NCBI GenBank assembly: GCA_038206765.1
Contig: JBBRAM010000013.1
Location: forward strand, 1 to 64,000
Length of the DNA: 64,000 nucleotides
Direction: 5' to 3'
Source: UKL13-2 sp038206765
GTDB taxonomy: Bacteria; Pseudomonadota; Gammaproteobacteria; Burkholderiales; Usitatibacteraceae
Shown here: piece by piece, positions 1 through 8,970 of the stretch
How the letters are laid out: every line of letters starts with the position of its first letter
How positions within the stretch are numbered: position 1 is the stretch's first letter
Position numbers and translations under genes: made by a program
The notes under the pieces: generated by a model
The model's input: only the letters and a program-made list of their open reading frames with translations
Told to the model about the DNA's origin: nothing
Database searches by the model: none

Positions 1-72
1 TGCCATGAGCTGCTCTATAAGTTTCTGGCTGGCTAACGGTAATGCGGGAATAGCGGTTTTGCGGTGCGACAT
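1..72 (-). CDS. N-terminus of a gene running off the left edge (unknown)
   Basis: Only the first 24 codons are present (MSHRKTAIPALPLASQKL..., reading leftward). The start is well supported: an AAGGAG Shine-Dalgarno lies at 79-84 on the minus strand, six bases before the ATG at 70-72. The short N-terminus resembles leaders of some XRE-type regulators, but that is a weak impression and no domain can be seen. The gene is divergent from the EamA permease at 331. The roughly 250 bp between them are AT-rich and probably hold both promoters; I see no other gene there. Confidence 0.6.
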   Translation of the reverse strand, partial: MSHRKTAIPALPLASQKLIEQLMA

Positions 73-330
73 GCGTGACTCCTTGGTGAGTTAAGAAGCC
101 TAGCAAAAATTTAATCTACACAAAAATATTTATACCCTCAAACCAATTCATGAGTGAACGATGAATCGGCTCGGCTATATCGGTAAAATAGTTTCTATGT
201 TGCTGGCGGTATGACTTGTACTAGCGCGCCGCCATATCCATATCGCCATATTTCCACATCTCACTGCAACCGCTTAATGTCCGGTTAATCCTATCTGTGT
301 TCAGTTGCCATCAATGGCAACCAATATTTT

Positions 331-1338
331 ATGTCTACCGAAAATCAAACAACACAATTCATCGCCCACTCGGCCCACGGTAGCCTACAAAACGTACCCC
401 TATCGCGCAACAAATATCTGACCGGCGCAGCATGGGGATTGTTCGCTATTTCCATTTGGGTCGGGTGGATTTTGCTCACGCGCTATGGTGTCACGACTTC
501 ACTTTCGCCTTACGACATCACCGCGCTACGCTTTGCCTGCGCCGGGCTTATTTTGTTGCCGATAGTAATCCGCGAGGGTTTTGGACTCCGCAAAATCGGC
601 TTTCCTCTTTGGGCAATTATCTGTTTCGGCGCGGGCGTGCCCTACGTGATGATTGCCTCGAGCGGTCTGCAATTCGCGCCTGCGGCACACGCGGGCGCAC
701 TCATTCCCGGCACTATGCCGCTGTGGGCGGCGCTGCTGGCGACGTATTTCTTGAAAGAGCACATTAGCGGCATTCGTAAATTGGGCCTAGCGCTAATCCC
801 GATTGGCATCGTTATTTTTGTCGGTGCCGGGTTGACCCACTTCGAGACCGGCTACTGGCGCGGACATTTGCTGTTTCTGACCGCCGCCATGTGCTGGGCG
901 AGCTTCACCGTGGCAATGCGTAAAGCCTCGGATGCAGGCTTTACGGCGCTGCATGCGGCATCGGTAGTTTCGGTCGTGTCGGCGATTCTTTATTTGCCAG
1001 TTTATATATTCTGGCTACCGCATCGAATCGCGGATGCACCGATGAGCGCCATTTTGATTCAAACAATTTACCAAGGCATTTTTGTGAGCTTTATTTCCTT
1101 GTTTGCGTTTGCACGTGCGGTGGCTATTTTAGGCGCGTCGCTCGGCGCAAGCTTTGCCTCGCTCGTGCCGGTATTGGCGATGCTGGCCGCGATTCCGTTG
1201 CTCGGCGAAGTACCTAAACCGGCTGACTATTTGGGCATCGCGGCTGTCACGGTTGGCGTATTTTTATCGTCGGGTGCATACCAAGCCTTACAGCAGGCAG
1301 CACAGCAAGCATTTTCAAATCGCGCTCGAAAAAACTAG
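331..1338 (+). CDS. DMT-superfamily permease with two EamA domains
   Basis: The 335-residue product is a predicted inner-membrane transporter with about ten hydrophobic helices arranged as two EamA repeats. The first repeat covers roughly residues 30-165 and the second roughly 180-315. Family-typical stretches include the proline- and glycine-bearing helix ends around PGTMPLWAALLATYFLKE in the first repeat and SLVPVLAMLAAIPLLGE in the second, the matched pre-C-terminal signature of both halves. Members export metabolites or amino acids; the substrate cannot be told from sequence. The ATG has no strong Shine-Dalgarno, so the start is somewhat uncertain. It converges on the asparaginase gene with only a 9-bp gap. 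Confidence 0.9.
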   Translation: MSTENQTTQFIAHSAHGSLQNVPLSRNKYLTGAAWGLFAISIWVGWILLTRYGVTTSLSPYDITALRFACAGLILLPIVIREGFGLRKIGFPLWAIICFGAGVPYVMIASSGLQFAPAAHAGALIPGTMPLWAALLATYFLKEHISGIRKLGLALIPIGIVIFVGAGLTHFETGYWRGHLLFLTAAMCWASFTVAMRKASDAGFTALHAASVVSVVSAILYLPVYIFWLPHRIADAPMSAILIQTIYQGIFVSFISLFAFARAVAILGASLGASFASLVPVLAMLAAIPLLGEVPKPADYLGIAAVTVGVFLSSGAYQALQQAAQQAFSNRARKN

Positions 1339-1347
1339 CCGCACGGT

Positions 1348-2328
1348 CTATTTTTCAACCCGCATCTTCGCAACGACCTCCGAGCCACCACTGAAATAAG
1401 CATGTGGCATATCGCGGGTACGATGATTGCCATACGGAACACCGTTGGCATCAATTGCAATAAAGCCAACATCGGCATCAAAATCGCGACCAAGCTGATC
1501 GAGCATCGCCTCAACAGCTTGGGCCAGCGTCATGCCGCGCTCGACGTTATCCGATATTTGCCTACAGGCAAGTGAGCGAATCACATACTCGCCGGTGCCC
1601 GTCGCGCTTGAGCCTGCGAACACCGATGCATACGTACCGCAACCTGGCAGCGGTGTGTCGCCCACGCGCCCCGGCAGCTTCATGGTGTAGCCACCGGTGG
1701 ACGTCGCAGCACAAATCACGCCCTGCGCGTCACGCGCCACCACGCCAATGGTGCCGCCGGCAAATTCGGGATGCGTTTTTAGAAAGCTGCGCAACTTGAA
1801 TTGCCGTGATTCTGTCTCTGGCTGCCCCCGCGATTCCAATTCCGACTCCAATTTCGCACGTTTGTCTTGCCAATCAGCACGACGATCCGCTGTGATCGGA
1901 TCGTAATCCGCATGCCCCATCACGCGCGCAAAGCGTTGTGCGCCGTCGCCGGTAAGCATCACATGATCGGTTTCTTCCATCACCTGTTTGGCGACAATGA
2001 TCGGATTTTTCACTCGCTGCAAGCCAGTGACTGCGCCGATTCTCGCCGTCGAAAACACTTCTCCGGCACACTCACCGGGGGAAACCATCACGCAGGCATC
2101 CATCTCCACAAAACCATCCAGGTTCAGCACCGCACCTGTCCCCGCATTGAAGATGGAGTTATCTTCGAGTGCAACCGCTGAAGCAAGCGCCGCATCCAGC
2201 GCCGATCCGCCTGCCTGCAATATTTTACGGCCGACCTCAACAGCCGCTGACATACTGGCAACCGCTTCAGATTCTGAGCCTGGCCGCCAGCTACCGGCGC
2301 CGCCGTGTACGATTAACGAAATGGTCAT
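1348..2328 (-). CDS. iaaA: Isoaspartyl peptidase / plant-type L-asparaginase (Ntn hydrolase)
   Basis: The 326-residue product belongs to peptidase family T2. The precursor is autocleaved before a threonine, which becomes the nucleophile that hydrolyses isoaspartyl dipeptides and asparagine. The N-terminal LIVHGGAGSW and the cleavage site GGTIGVVARD are both visible; the nucleophile is Thr193. The downstream glycine-rich substrate loop (STGGYTMKLPGRVGD) is intact. I start at the ATG at 2326-2328 because GGAG at 2335-2338 lies six bases upstream; a longer TTG start is possible but unsupported. It is transcribed away from the S9 peptidase and converges on the EamA permease. Cytoplasmic, housekeeping nitrogen or damaged-protein turnover. 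Confidence 0.93.
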   Translation of the reverse strand: MTISLIVHGGAGSWRPGSESEAVASMSAAVEVGRKILQAGGSALDAALASAVALEDNSIFNAGTGAVLNLDGFVEMDACVMVSPGECAGEVFSTARIGAVTGLQRVKNPIIVAKQVMEETDHVMLTGDGAQRFARVMGHADYDPITADRRADWQDKRAKLESELESRGQPETESRQFKLRSFLKTHPEFAGGTIGVVARDAQGVICAATSTGGYTMKLPGRVGDTPLPGCGTYASVFAGSSATGTGEYVIRSLACRQISDNVERGMTLAQAVEAMLDQLGRDFDADVGFIAIDANGVPYGNHRTRDMPHAYFSGGSEVVAKMRVEK

Positions 2329-2511
2329 GCTGAGCTCCAAAGAAATAAGTAATGTTAAGTGCCAAGATTATACGGTGGACAAACTGGAATCTGGAATAAG
2401 CCGATCATTGAATGCATCTATACTTTGCATCCGTGGCAATCCAATACGCATCATCCCGCAGGCGCTGCTACAATCTTCAAGCAAATCTTTTTCAAAAACA
2501 GGGGGCTTCAA

Positions 2512-4431
2512 ATGTCGCTACGCGTATTGCTCGCAGTGCTATTCGCACTGATTACCAGTTTTATCACCGTCGCCACCGCTAATGCGGCAACGCCAAAGGC
2601 GAAGGATGCGCCCAGTCCGAAGCGTTACACGATCGAGCAATTCATGGCGACCACGACGTTGGGTGGCGCCTCGCTTAGCGCAGACGAAAAGCGCGTCCTT
2701 TTTCATAGCAATGCGACTGGTATTTTCAACGCTTACACCTTGCCCGTGTTACCGGTTGCCGGTGGTACTCCCGTTGCGTTGACTAAATCGACAACGGATT
2801 CGACCTATGCCGTCAGTTTTTTTCCAAACGATGATCGCGTCCTGTTTACGCACGACAAAGGTGGCGACGAGAACAGCCATCTTTTCGTTCGGGAGCTGAA
2901 CGGTAGTGAAAAAGATTTAACGCCGGGCGAAAAAACCAAAGCTAGCTTTTTTGCTTGGAAACCAGACGGCCGCGCTTTTTATGTATCAACTAACGAGCGC
3001 GATGCGAAGTTTTTTGACCTTTATCGTGTTGATACCGCAACGTATGCACGCACCATGATTTACAAAAACGAGCAGGCTTACGCGTTGGGCGCAATTAGTC
3101 GCGATGAAAAATGGATCGCGCTCAACAAAACCAACACCTCGCTCGATAGCGATATTTATTTATTCAATGTTGCCAAAAATGAGACGACGTATTTAACCCC
3201 ACACAAAGGCGCAATCACTTTCAATGCGGCCACTTTTGACCCTGCATCGACCAAACTATTTTTCCTTACCAATGAGGGCAGCGAATTCACAGGCTTACGA
3301 ACCTACGATCTCGCCACCGGCATCGTCAAAGATCATGAAAAAGCGAACTGGGATATTGCTTATACCTATTTCTCTCGCGATGGCCGCTACCGTGTGACCG
3401 GTATTAACGACGACGGCAGCACGGTGATCCGTATTGTTGATGCCTCAGAAAAACCAGTTGCTTTGCCGAAGCTGCCGGACGGCGAAATTCGCGGCGTCAC
3501 GTTTTCAAAAACCAGCTCGCGTATGGCCTTTTATGTAAACGGTGATCGCTCGCCGAGCAACTTGTTTGTGTACGATTTTGCGAGCAAAAAAGTGAATCAG
3601 CTAACGCAGTCATTAAACAAAGAAATCAGTGCTGCCGATTTGGTGGAAGCCGAGGTAGTGCGCTTCAAATCGTTTGACGGCATGGTGATTCCGTCTATCT
3701 ATTACAAGCCGAAAGGTGCAGCAGCCAACAACAAAGTGCCCGCTATTGTCTTCGTTCACGGCGGCCCGGGCGGACAAACCACGCGCGGCTATAGTGCGCA
3801 AATTCAGTATCTGGTGAACCACGGCTATGCGGTGTTGGGAATCAATAACCGCGGCAGCAGTGGATACGGCAAAACATTTTTTGCCGCCGATGATCGAAAG
3901 CATGGCCGCGAGCCACTGTGGGATTGCGTGGAGGCCAAAACGTACTTGGCAAGCCTTGGTTATATCGACCCGGAACGCATCGGCATCATGGGTGGCAGCT
4001 ATGGAGGCTACATGACGCTCGCTGCCTTAGCGTTTCGCCCCGAAGCGTTCAAAGTGGGCGTCGACCTCTTTGGTGTGAGCAACTGGCTACGCACGCTCGA
4101 ATCGATCCCGCCCTACTGGGAATCTTTCCGTCTTTCGCTTTATGAAGAACTCGGCGACCCGGTTAAAGATAAAGCCATGCTGATCGCCGCCTCACCGCTG
4201 TTCCACGCCAAAGAAATTATAAAGCCACTCTTTGTCGTGCAAGGTGCCAACGATCCTCGCGTGATTAAGCCGGAGAGCGACGAGATTGTCGACGCCGTGA
4301 AGAAAAACGGCGTGCCGGTCGAATATGTCGTATTTCCCGACGAGGGGCACGGATTTTCCAAGAAGAAAAACCAAATGGAAGCCAATCGTAAAATTTTGGA
4401 ATTTTTGGATAAATACTTAAAGAAGGGCTGA
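2512..4431 (+). CDS. Secreted S9-family prolyl-oligopeptidase-like serine peptidase
   Basis: This 639-residue enzyme has a clear Sec signal peptide (MSLRVLLAVLFALITSF..., cleavage near ATANAA), so it is probably periplasmic. A seven-bladed beta-propeller with repeated WD40-like or PD40-like strands fills residues about 45-390, and an alpha/beta hydrolase domain follows. The catalytic triad is visible as Ser496 in GGSYGGYM, Asp581 in GANDPRV and His613 in EGHGF. An HGGPGG oxyanion motif precedes them. The start at 2512 gives the signal peptide; the open frame continues 51 codons upstream without sense. S9 enzymes of this type cut oligopeptides or remove dipeptides; exact specificity is unknown. 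Divergent from iaaA. Confidence 0.92.
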   Translation: MSLRVLLAVLFALITSFITVATANAATPKAKDAPSPKRYTIEQFMATTTLGGASLSADEKRVLFHSNATGIFNAYTLPVLPVAGGTPVALTKSTTDSTYAVSFFPNDDRVLFTHDKGGDENSHLFVRELNGSEKDLTPGEKTKASFFAWKPDGRAFYVSTNERDAKFFDLYRVDTATYARTMIYKNEQAYALGAISRDEKWIALNKTNTSLDSDIYLFNVAKNETTYLTPHKGAITFNAATFDPASTKLFFLTNEGSEFTGLRTYDLATGIVKDHEKANWDIAYTYFSRDGRYRVTGINDDGSTVIRIVDASEKPVALPKLPDGEIRGVTFSKTSSRMAFYVNGDRSPSNLFVYDFASKKVNQLTQSLNKEISAADLVEAEVVRFKSFDGMVIPSIYYKPKGAAANNKVPAIVFVHGGPGGQTTRGYSAQIQYLVNHGYAVLGINNRGSSGYGKTFFAADDRKHGREPLWDCVEAKTYLASLGYIDPERIGIMGGSYGGYMTLAALAFRPEAFKVGVDLFGVSNWLRTLESIPPYWESFRLSLYEELGDPVKDKAMLIAASPLFHAKEIIKPLFVVQGANDPRVIKPESDEIVDAVKKNGVPVEYVVFPDEGHGFSKKKNQMEANRKILEFLDKYLKKG

Positions 4432-4611
4432 GTAAATGACGCGCCAGGCGTTGGTGGCCATCAGCCAAATTTTTTCTGCCAAAAATAAACGCTAGGGTTA
4501 GCAACGTTTTCCAGCCATTTTCACCTCAGAAAGCCCGTCTAGCCTAGGATTTCAATTTTTAAACCGGAAGTTGAGATCGCTAATAGATGAAAGTAACGAA
4601 CGCGCAAAACA

Positions 4612-4645
4612 AAAAAGCCTGCATCAACAAAGATGCAGGCTTTTT
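4612..4645 (-). terminator. Rho-independent terminator, original tRNA-Phe terminator
   Basis: A near-perfect hairpin pairs 4612-4625 with 4632-4645 (GCCTGCATC / GATGCAGGC plus flanking A/T pairs) around the loop AACAAA. It carries A-tracts and T-tracts on both sides, so it can work in both directions. It sits just beyond the displaced 3' end of tRNA-Phe at 4647-4698. I therefore infer that it was the terminator of tRNA-Phe before the element inserted. It may also stop transcription from the S9 peptidase. Confidence 0.85.
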
Positions 4646-4646
4646 A

Positions 4647-4698
4647 ATTTGGTGGCCCGGGGCGGAATCGAACCACCGACACAAGGATTTTCAATCCT
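4647..4698 (-). repeat. Left attachment site (att): duplicated 3' end of tRNA-Phe
   Basis: These 52 bp are identical to 12367-12418. They carry the 3' part of tRNA-Phe(GAA): anticodon loop, variable region, T arm and acceptor end with CCA, read on the minus strand. The 5' half of the tRNA is absent here. This is the standard footprint of a tyrosine-recombinase island that rebuilds the tRNA at one end and leaves a partial copy at the other. Confidence 0.93.
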
Positions 4699-4826
4699 TG
4701 CTTTTTCATATTTATGGCTGTTGATTGTCATTTCTAAATTTGAAAATAAAAGCGGTCTCATAGTTAAATTACTCGAAATTTCGCAACTACTATATTTATA
4801 TACATTCCGCGCCGTTGATGTAAAAT

Positions 4827-4845
4827 GCCTACATAGCGCCTACAC
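4827..4845 (+). promoter_or_regulatory. Putative integrase arm-type sites, left pair
   Basis: Two direct copies, GCCTACAT (4827-4834) and GCCTACAC (4838-4845), start 11 bp apart, about one helical turn. They lie between the left att core and the integrase start. A matching pair with the same 11-bp offset lies near the other end of the element at 12293-12311. Paired direct repeats flanking the core are typical of arm sites bound by the N-terminal domain of tyrosine integrases. The pattern is seen; the role is inferred. They also overlap the likely int promoter, so binding could autoregulate int. Confidence 0.55.
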
Positions 4846-4859
4846 GGCTTGGAGGCATC

Positions 4860-6224
4860 ATGGCAAAGCAAAACTTTTCGGCAGACCGCATTGCGGCATT
4901 CAAATGCAAGGCGAGCTGTTCGCAGTCAATCTATTGGGATGCAAAAACGCCCGGCCTTGGCCTTCGCGTAACCGCTGCGGGCGCAAAGGCTTACATTTTT
5001 GAGACTCGATTGCATGGCCGCACACTGCGAATGACGATTGGCTCAATAGACACTTGGACTATTGGCAATGCGCAAAAAAGAGCAACCGAATTAAAAGCTT
5101 CAACCGATAAAGGCATCGACCCACGCGAAGTAAAACGCGACGATGCTTTAAAAGCGGAAACGAAGCGCACCGAAGCAAAACGGCAATCGCTCACACTTGG
5201 GGACGTTTGGCCGCTCTACCTTGAGGCGCACAAAGCGGAATGGAGCGCGCTTAATTACCGTGACCATGTGAACCTCGCATCGGCGGGCGGGCAACTTCGC
5301 AAGCGCGGCAAAGGCTTAACGGTCGCTCGACCATTGGCTGTACTCATGCCGTTGCTACTGTCAGAACTTTCCAGCGAAAGAATTGTGGAATGGTTGCGCA
5401 CAGAATCACGCACACGCCCCACTAGCGCCGCGCTTAGCTACCGTTTGTTACGCGGCTTCACCACTTGGGCGGCGGGGCGAAAAGCATACCGAAATATCGT
5501 GCCGGTCGATTCATGCAGTGCCCCAGATGTGAAGAAGGCCGTACCGAAAAGCCATGCAAAAATTGGCGACTGTCTTCAACGTGAACAGTTGCCGCTATGG
5601 TTTGATGCTGTGCGCAAATCGCTTAACCCCATTCACAGTGCCTATTTGCAAGCGTTGCTGTTGACGGGCGCAAGGCGTGAAGAAATGGCCGCGCTTCGCT
5701 GGGATGATGTGGATTTCAAATGGCGTAGCTTAACCATACGGGACAAGGTGGACGGCTCCCGAACCATTCCCCTAACGCCCTATCTTGCCAGCCTGTTGAT
5801 GGAATTGAAGCGGCGCAACGATGCAATGTCCAACGTGGTGAGACTTCAAAAACTTGAAACTACCGAGAAAAAATGTAAGCCTTCGCCTTGGGTGTTCTCC
5901 AGCGCAACTGGTATTGATGGCCGCTTGAAAGACCCACGAAAGGCGCATGTGGATGCACTCACGGCGGCGGGCCTACCGCATATCACGCTGCACGGCTTGC
6001 GCCGCTCGTTCGGCACACTTAACGAATGGCCCGAAATGCCAAGCGGCATAACCGCGCAAATCATGGGACACAAACCCAGTGCACTTGTTGAAAAACATTA
6101 CATCCGCCGCCCGCTTGACCTACTACGCAAATGGCACGATAAAAGCGAAGCGTGGTTTTTGGAACAGGCATGCATTGAATTTGCGCCACAACCGTTGAGC
6201 TTGAAAAGCGTGGCGAAAGCCTAA
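4860..6224 (+). CDS. int: Tyrosine-recombinase integrase of the tRNA-Phe island
   Basis: The 454-residue product has the P4-type island integrase layout: an N-terminal DUF4102 arm-binding domain (residues about 1-95, with GLGLRVTAAGAKAYIF), a core-binding region, and a C-terminal catalytic domain. The active-site residues are all present: Arg272 in TGARREEM, His378 and Arg381 in HGLRRSF, His404 in MGHK, and the nucleophile Tyr414 in EKHYIRR. It should join and excise the element at the 52-bp tRNA-Phe repeat. The ATG follows GGAGG at 4851-4855. The gene sits 160 bp inside the left att site and reads into the element. No frameshift is apparent, so excision may still be possible. Confidence 0.95.
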   Translation: MAKQNFSADRIAAFKCKASCSQSIYWDAKTPGLGLRVTAAGAKAYIFETRLHGRTLRMTIGSIDTWTIGNAQKRATELKASTDKGIDPREVKRDDALKAETKRTEAKRQSLTLGDVWPLYLEAHKAEWSALNYRDHVNLASAGGQLRKRGKGLTVARPLAVLMPLLLSELSSERIVEWLRTESRTRPTSAALSYRLLRGFTTWAAGRKAYRNIVPVDSCSAPDVKKAVPKSHAKIGDCLQREQLPLWFDAVRKSLNPIHSAYLQALLLTGARREEMAALRWDDVDFKWRSLTIRDKVDGSRTIPLTPYLASLLMELKRRNDAMSNVVRLQKLETTEKKCKPSPWVFSSATGIDGRLKDPRKAHVDALTAAGLPHITLHGLRRSFGTLNEWPEMPSGITAQIMGHKPSALVEKHYIRRPLDLLRKWHDKSEAWFLEQACIEFAPQPLSLKSVAKA

Positions 6225-6325
6225 CCCAATATGAATAGCTGCACCTACTGCGACGGCGGGAAAACCGGGAATCCTTCACCGGGTGGTGCGGCTTCTTTTT
6301 GAAGGGCGTGTGAAGGAGCGTAACA

Positions 6326-8101
6326 GTGAGTGACTTGGATTTAATCGACTTGACCATCGCGGCAAAACTTCTCCAAAAGACAGAACGCGAGCTGTTGCAA
6401 ATGGCGGCTTTTGGCAACATGGAATTGTTAATTGTGTATGTCGATTGGCTCGTTGACGAACATGGGAACGAGACTGACGAGAATTTTCGTTGCGTGCCTG
6501 CGCTCAATACAATGGAAGCTGGAAAACTGTTTTCTGATGGCAAGGTTTCAATCTCTACCATCAAGCTTTTGCAACGCAAGCCGGGCTTGATTGACGGCAC
6601 TATGGCCGATGATGTTTTATGCAAAATTCCAATGGGGAAAGACAACTGGAGCTATAAAAAATCTTTGCAGACAACAGAAAAAATTATTACACCCCAAGAT
6701 GTTTACATCGACAGGTCACGCATTCTAGATGGTGTCATCACATTACCCGCCGGTGCAACTCACATTCAATTTGATGACATGCCGCATTTAATCGCGTTTG
6801 CACTTTACCCAGAACCCCACGATGAAGTACGCAAGATGAACTATGCAGGCGCGAGAATCAATCTTAAGAATGAATTGGAAATTGCAGCTCGTGGTGGCAT
6901 ATTGCCGGTAAAAAACGCCCTTGATATGGGGTCGCATACCTTACCGCTTGGTGCTGCTTTGGAGAAATCGCGTGTAAAACTCGATGACCTTCGCAACTAC
7001 CTCAAACAGACTGCGCGAGACATTGAAGTCGTGATTGCACACCCGGATGAAAAGGAGCAAATCGCGGCAAGGCAGGCAAGTGGATTTTTTACACTTGAGG
7101 AAGCCGCCGACGTAATTTCAAAACAGGAGTGTTTTGCAGACGGCACACAAAAAACCCTTTTAAAACAGATGATTGATGCGGCTCGGGACGGCGAGCTTAT
7201 TGTTCGCGACCCCAATACGCATATTCCCTACCGACCCACTAAAATTCGGTATTTTTGGGAAGTAGTGCACCCCCGCGACATAAATCGCTGGTTGCGTAGT
7301 ATCGACGCTGGTTATAGCTGGAAATGGCCTGAGGGAGCGCATAAAAAATCAGTTGCCTATTTCGAGGGGGATGTAGGCTGGTGGGATGAAGCAATGGATG
7401 CCAAGCTCTGGTTTTCACTTGGCGATATTTCGCCGAAAGACGCAGCAGCTTTACTATGCTGTCTGAACCCAAATGAGCAAGGTGACCCGCTAATTAGCGC
7501 ATCGGATGAAACTGCCCCGGCCGACTACAAACGTTTGTTAACAGTGTTTGAGGACGTATCAAGGACACATCCTATGCAGCGCACTTTGCGCGATTGGCAG
7601 AAAAAAGCAGTCACGGATGGCCTGAAATACCACTCTTGGATTAAAGCTTATGCGGCGGCGGCTCAGGCCACCGGCAGTTGGAATGCGATACAACCAATCG
7701 AATCCCAGAAACAACCCAAGATAGTGCTGCCATTGGGCACCCCATACCTTACCCTGCGGGAAATACCAGCGCTTACTTCGCGTGCCGAAGACAACGAAGA
7801 AAAAATTGCGGCCCCCAATCCGCCCCTCACTAAGAAACAAGTTATCAACGCATTCGAGGACATACACTTTAGTCGCCAACAATGGAGTAGGGCGCTAGCT
7901 AACGGTCGGCAGTGGATTATGCCTTGCAGGGTGACGCCGGGCAAGAAGGGAAGCAGATTTTCTGCAACATGGAATCCGGTACTAATTGCCTCCGCTCTTT
8001 TAGACAAAGAAGTTAAAATTAATAAACTTGATGCTGTATTTGTTGATTTGAAAGATTGGGCTGAGGAATGGCGGGAAAAGTCCGCATTATTCCGCAATTA
8101 A
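6326..8101 (+). CDS. Large conserved island protein of unknown function (591 aa)
   Basis: The product starts with GTG, supported by AAGGAG at 6313-6318 seven bases upstream. No signal peptide or membrane segment is visible, so it is probably cytoplasmic. The middle (residues about 235-330) carries a segment resembling proteins common in beta- and gammaproteobacterial islands, with RDINRWLRSIDAGYSWKWPE. The next part (about 365-450) has the also familiar LGDISPKDAAALLCCLNP and LKYHSWIKAY stretches. The C-terminal end (about 500-591) looks like a separate small domain. I know no biochemical function for the family. It follows the integrase by 100 bp and is the largest gene of the element. Confidence 0.8.
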   Translation: MSDLDLIDLTIAAKLLQKTERELLQMAAFGNMELLIVYVDWLVDEHGNETDENFRCVPALNTMEAGKLFSDGKVSISTIKLLQRKPGLIDGTMADDVLCKIPMGKDNWSYKKSLQTTEKIITPQDVYIDRSRILDGVITLPAGATHIQFDDMPHLIAFALYPEPHDEVRKMNYAGARINLKNELEIAARGGILPVKNALDMGSHTLPLGAALEKSRVKLDDLRNYLKQTARDIEVVIAHPDEKEQIAARQASGFFTLEEAADVISKQECFADGTQKTLLKQMIDAARDGELIVRDPNTHIPYRPTKIRYFWEVVHPRDINRWLRSIDAGYSWKWPEGAHKKSVAYFEGDVGWWDEAMDAKLWFSLGDISPKDAAALLCCLNPNEQGDPLISASDETAPADYKRLLTVFEDVSRTHPMQRTLRDWQKKAVTDGLKYHSWIKAYAAAAQATGSWNAIQPIESQKQPKIVLPLGTPYLTLREIPALTSRAEDNEEKIAAPNPPLTKKQVINAFEDIHFSRQQWSRALANGRQWIMPCRVTPGKKGSRFSATWNPVLIASALLDKEVKINKLDAVFVDLKDWAEEWREKSALFRN

Positions 8102-8132
8102 ATACCGCCCCCTCATACCGGACAAATACCGG
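8102..8132. repeat. ATACCG direct repeats upstream of the HTH gene
   Basis: Three copies of ATACCG begin at 8102, 8115 and 8126 (spacings 13 and 11 bp), and the last two extend to ATACCGG. Related half-sites (CGGTAT, ACCGGT) appear further down before the small HTH gene at 8242. The cluster could be an operator or a small iteron set. This is pattern only. Confidence 0.35.
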
Positions 8133-8241
8133 CCGATGTCTTGAAACCCGCATGAATGCTAGAGTTGCCATGCCGCGGTATGCTTGAATAAAAACCGGTA
8201 AGAAATAGTGAAGCCTCGCAAATAACAAACGAGGTAACACA

Positions 8242-8478
8242 ATGCAAAACGCAATTAAGCAATCGGCAATACTAGCGGCACACTTTCCGCCACTGGAACA
8301 AGTAACGCGCCCCACGGTTCCAACGGATGCCGCAGCACATTACCTGAATAGACAACCACAAACCTTACGCGCATGGGCTTGCCTTGAGAATGGAGCAATG
8401 CGCCCGGTGCGCATAAATGGCCGTCTCGCTTGGAATGTGGCGGAGATTAAAACCCTGTTAAGCGGGGGTGCAATATGA
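8242..8478 (+). CDS. Small AlpA/MerR-like helix-turn-helix protein (excisionase-like)
   Basis: The 78-residue product has one recognisable domain: a winged-helix or MerR-like DNA-binding fold around AAHYLNRQPQTLRAWAC, followed by the basic wing RPVRINGRLAWNVAEIKTLL. Proteins of this form are regularly found in tRNA islands and may act as recombination directionality factors or as regulators of the replication and cargo genes. The ATG follows a GAGG Shine-Dalgarno. Its stop overlaps the next start (ATGA at 8475-8478), so it leads a translationally coupled cluster running to about 10439. The direct repeats at 8102-8132 are a plausible binding site. Confidence 0.8.
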   Translation: MQNAIKQSAILAAHFPPLEQVTRPTVPTDAAAHYLNRQPQTLRAWACLENGAMRPVRINGRLAWNVAEIKTLLSGGAI

Positions 8479-8837
8479 AAAACCCAGACAGCCGCCAAGC
8501 ATCATCCGGGTTTGTGGGCGAACAGAAATGTCTATTCGACCCACCGCCATTTAACCCGATTTATCCATCACCCTCAAGCCTTGCCTGTAAAGCGATTACG
8601 TTGTTGCTTGCACTGCCCTCGCTCACGTCGCCCGAATTTCAGCAGCGTACAAAAAGCTGGCGGCTTGCCGCTTACGTAAACACATTGAAGGGTGACGGAT
8701 GGCCAATCCTGAGCATCGAAGTCGCTTTCGCGGATGACTCTTCGCGCACGATTGCGAAATATGTTTTGCCGGAATGGACAAAACGCGCTGTTGTTGCGCA
8801 TCGCAATGCAGGCGGTGGCAAACATGCGAAACAGTGA
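8475..8837 (+). CDS. Island protein with a winged-helix-like region, function unknown
   Basis: The 120-residue product begins inside the stop codon of the preceding gene (ATGA overlap), which argues for a true coupled gene. Residues about 50-110 (TKSWRLAAYVNTLKGDGWPI...) resemble small winged-helix proteins of integrative elements in which a helix-turn-helix is followed by two wing strands. The N-terminal 40 residues are proline-rich and probably flexible. No catalytic motif is visible. A role in element regulation or replication is only an inference from the neighbours. Confidence 0.7.
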   Translation: MKNPDSRQASSGFVGEQKCLFDPPPFNPIYPSPSSLACKAITLLLALPSLTSPEFQQRTKSWRLAAYVNTLKGDGWPILSIEVAFADDSSRTIAKYVLPEWTKRAVVAHRNAGGGKHAKQ

Positions 8838-8967
8838 ATGGTTAGCACGCTTGCAAACGCTCGCGGCGCGATTTTCACACCTTGGCATGGGCGCTGACAT
8901 TGCCGGACTAGGAATAATCGAGCTGTGGGGCTTGTATTGCTTTCTCAAGCGGTTGGCGGGGGATTGA
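8824..8967 (+). CDS. Small conserved island protein (47 aa)
   Basis: I start at the ATG at 8824, preceded by a purine-rich AGGCGGTGG, which overlaps the end of the previous gene by 14 bp in another frame. The sequence (GMGADIAGLGIIELWGLYCF near the C-terminus) resembles short proteins often encoded at this place in islands of Burkholderiales and Pseudomonas, as far as I can recall. It is largely amphipathic-helical with no signal peptide. A start at 8806 or 8734 is possible but lacks a ribosome binding site. Function unknown. Confidence 0.6.
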   Translation: MRNSEWLARLQTLAARFSHLGMGADIAGLGIIELWGLYCFLKRLAGD

Positions 8968-8970
8968 ATA

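Noticed and set aside
4571..5002. 143-codon frame across the left att site
   Set aside because: It runs through a terminator, the tRNA fragment and the start of int; it cannot be a gene.
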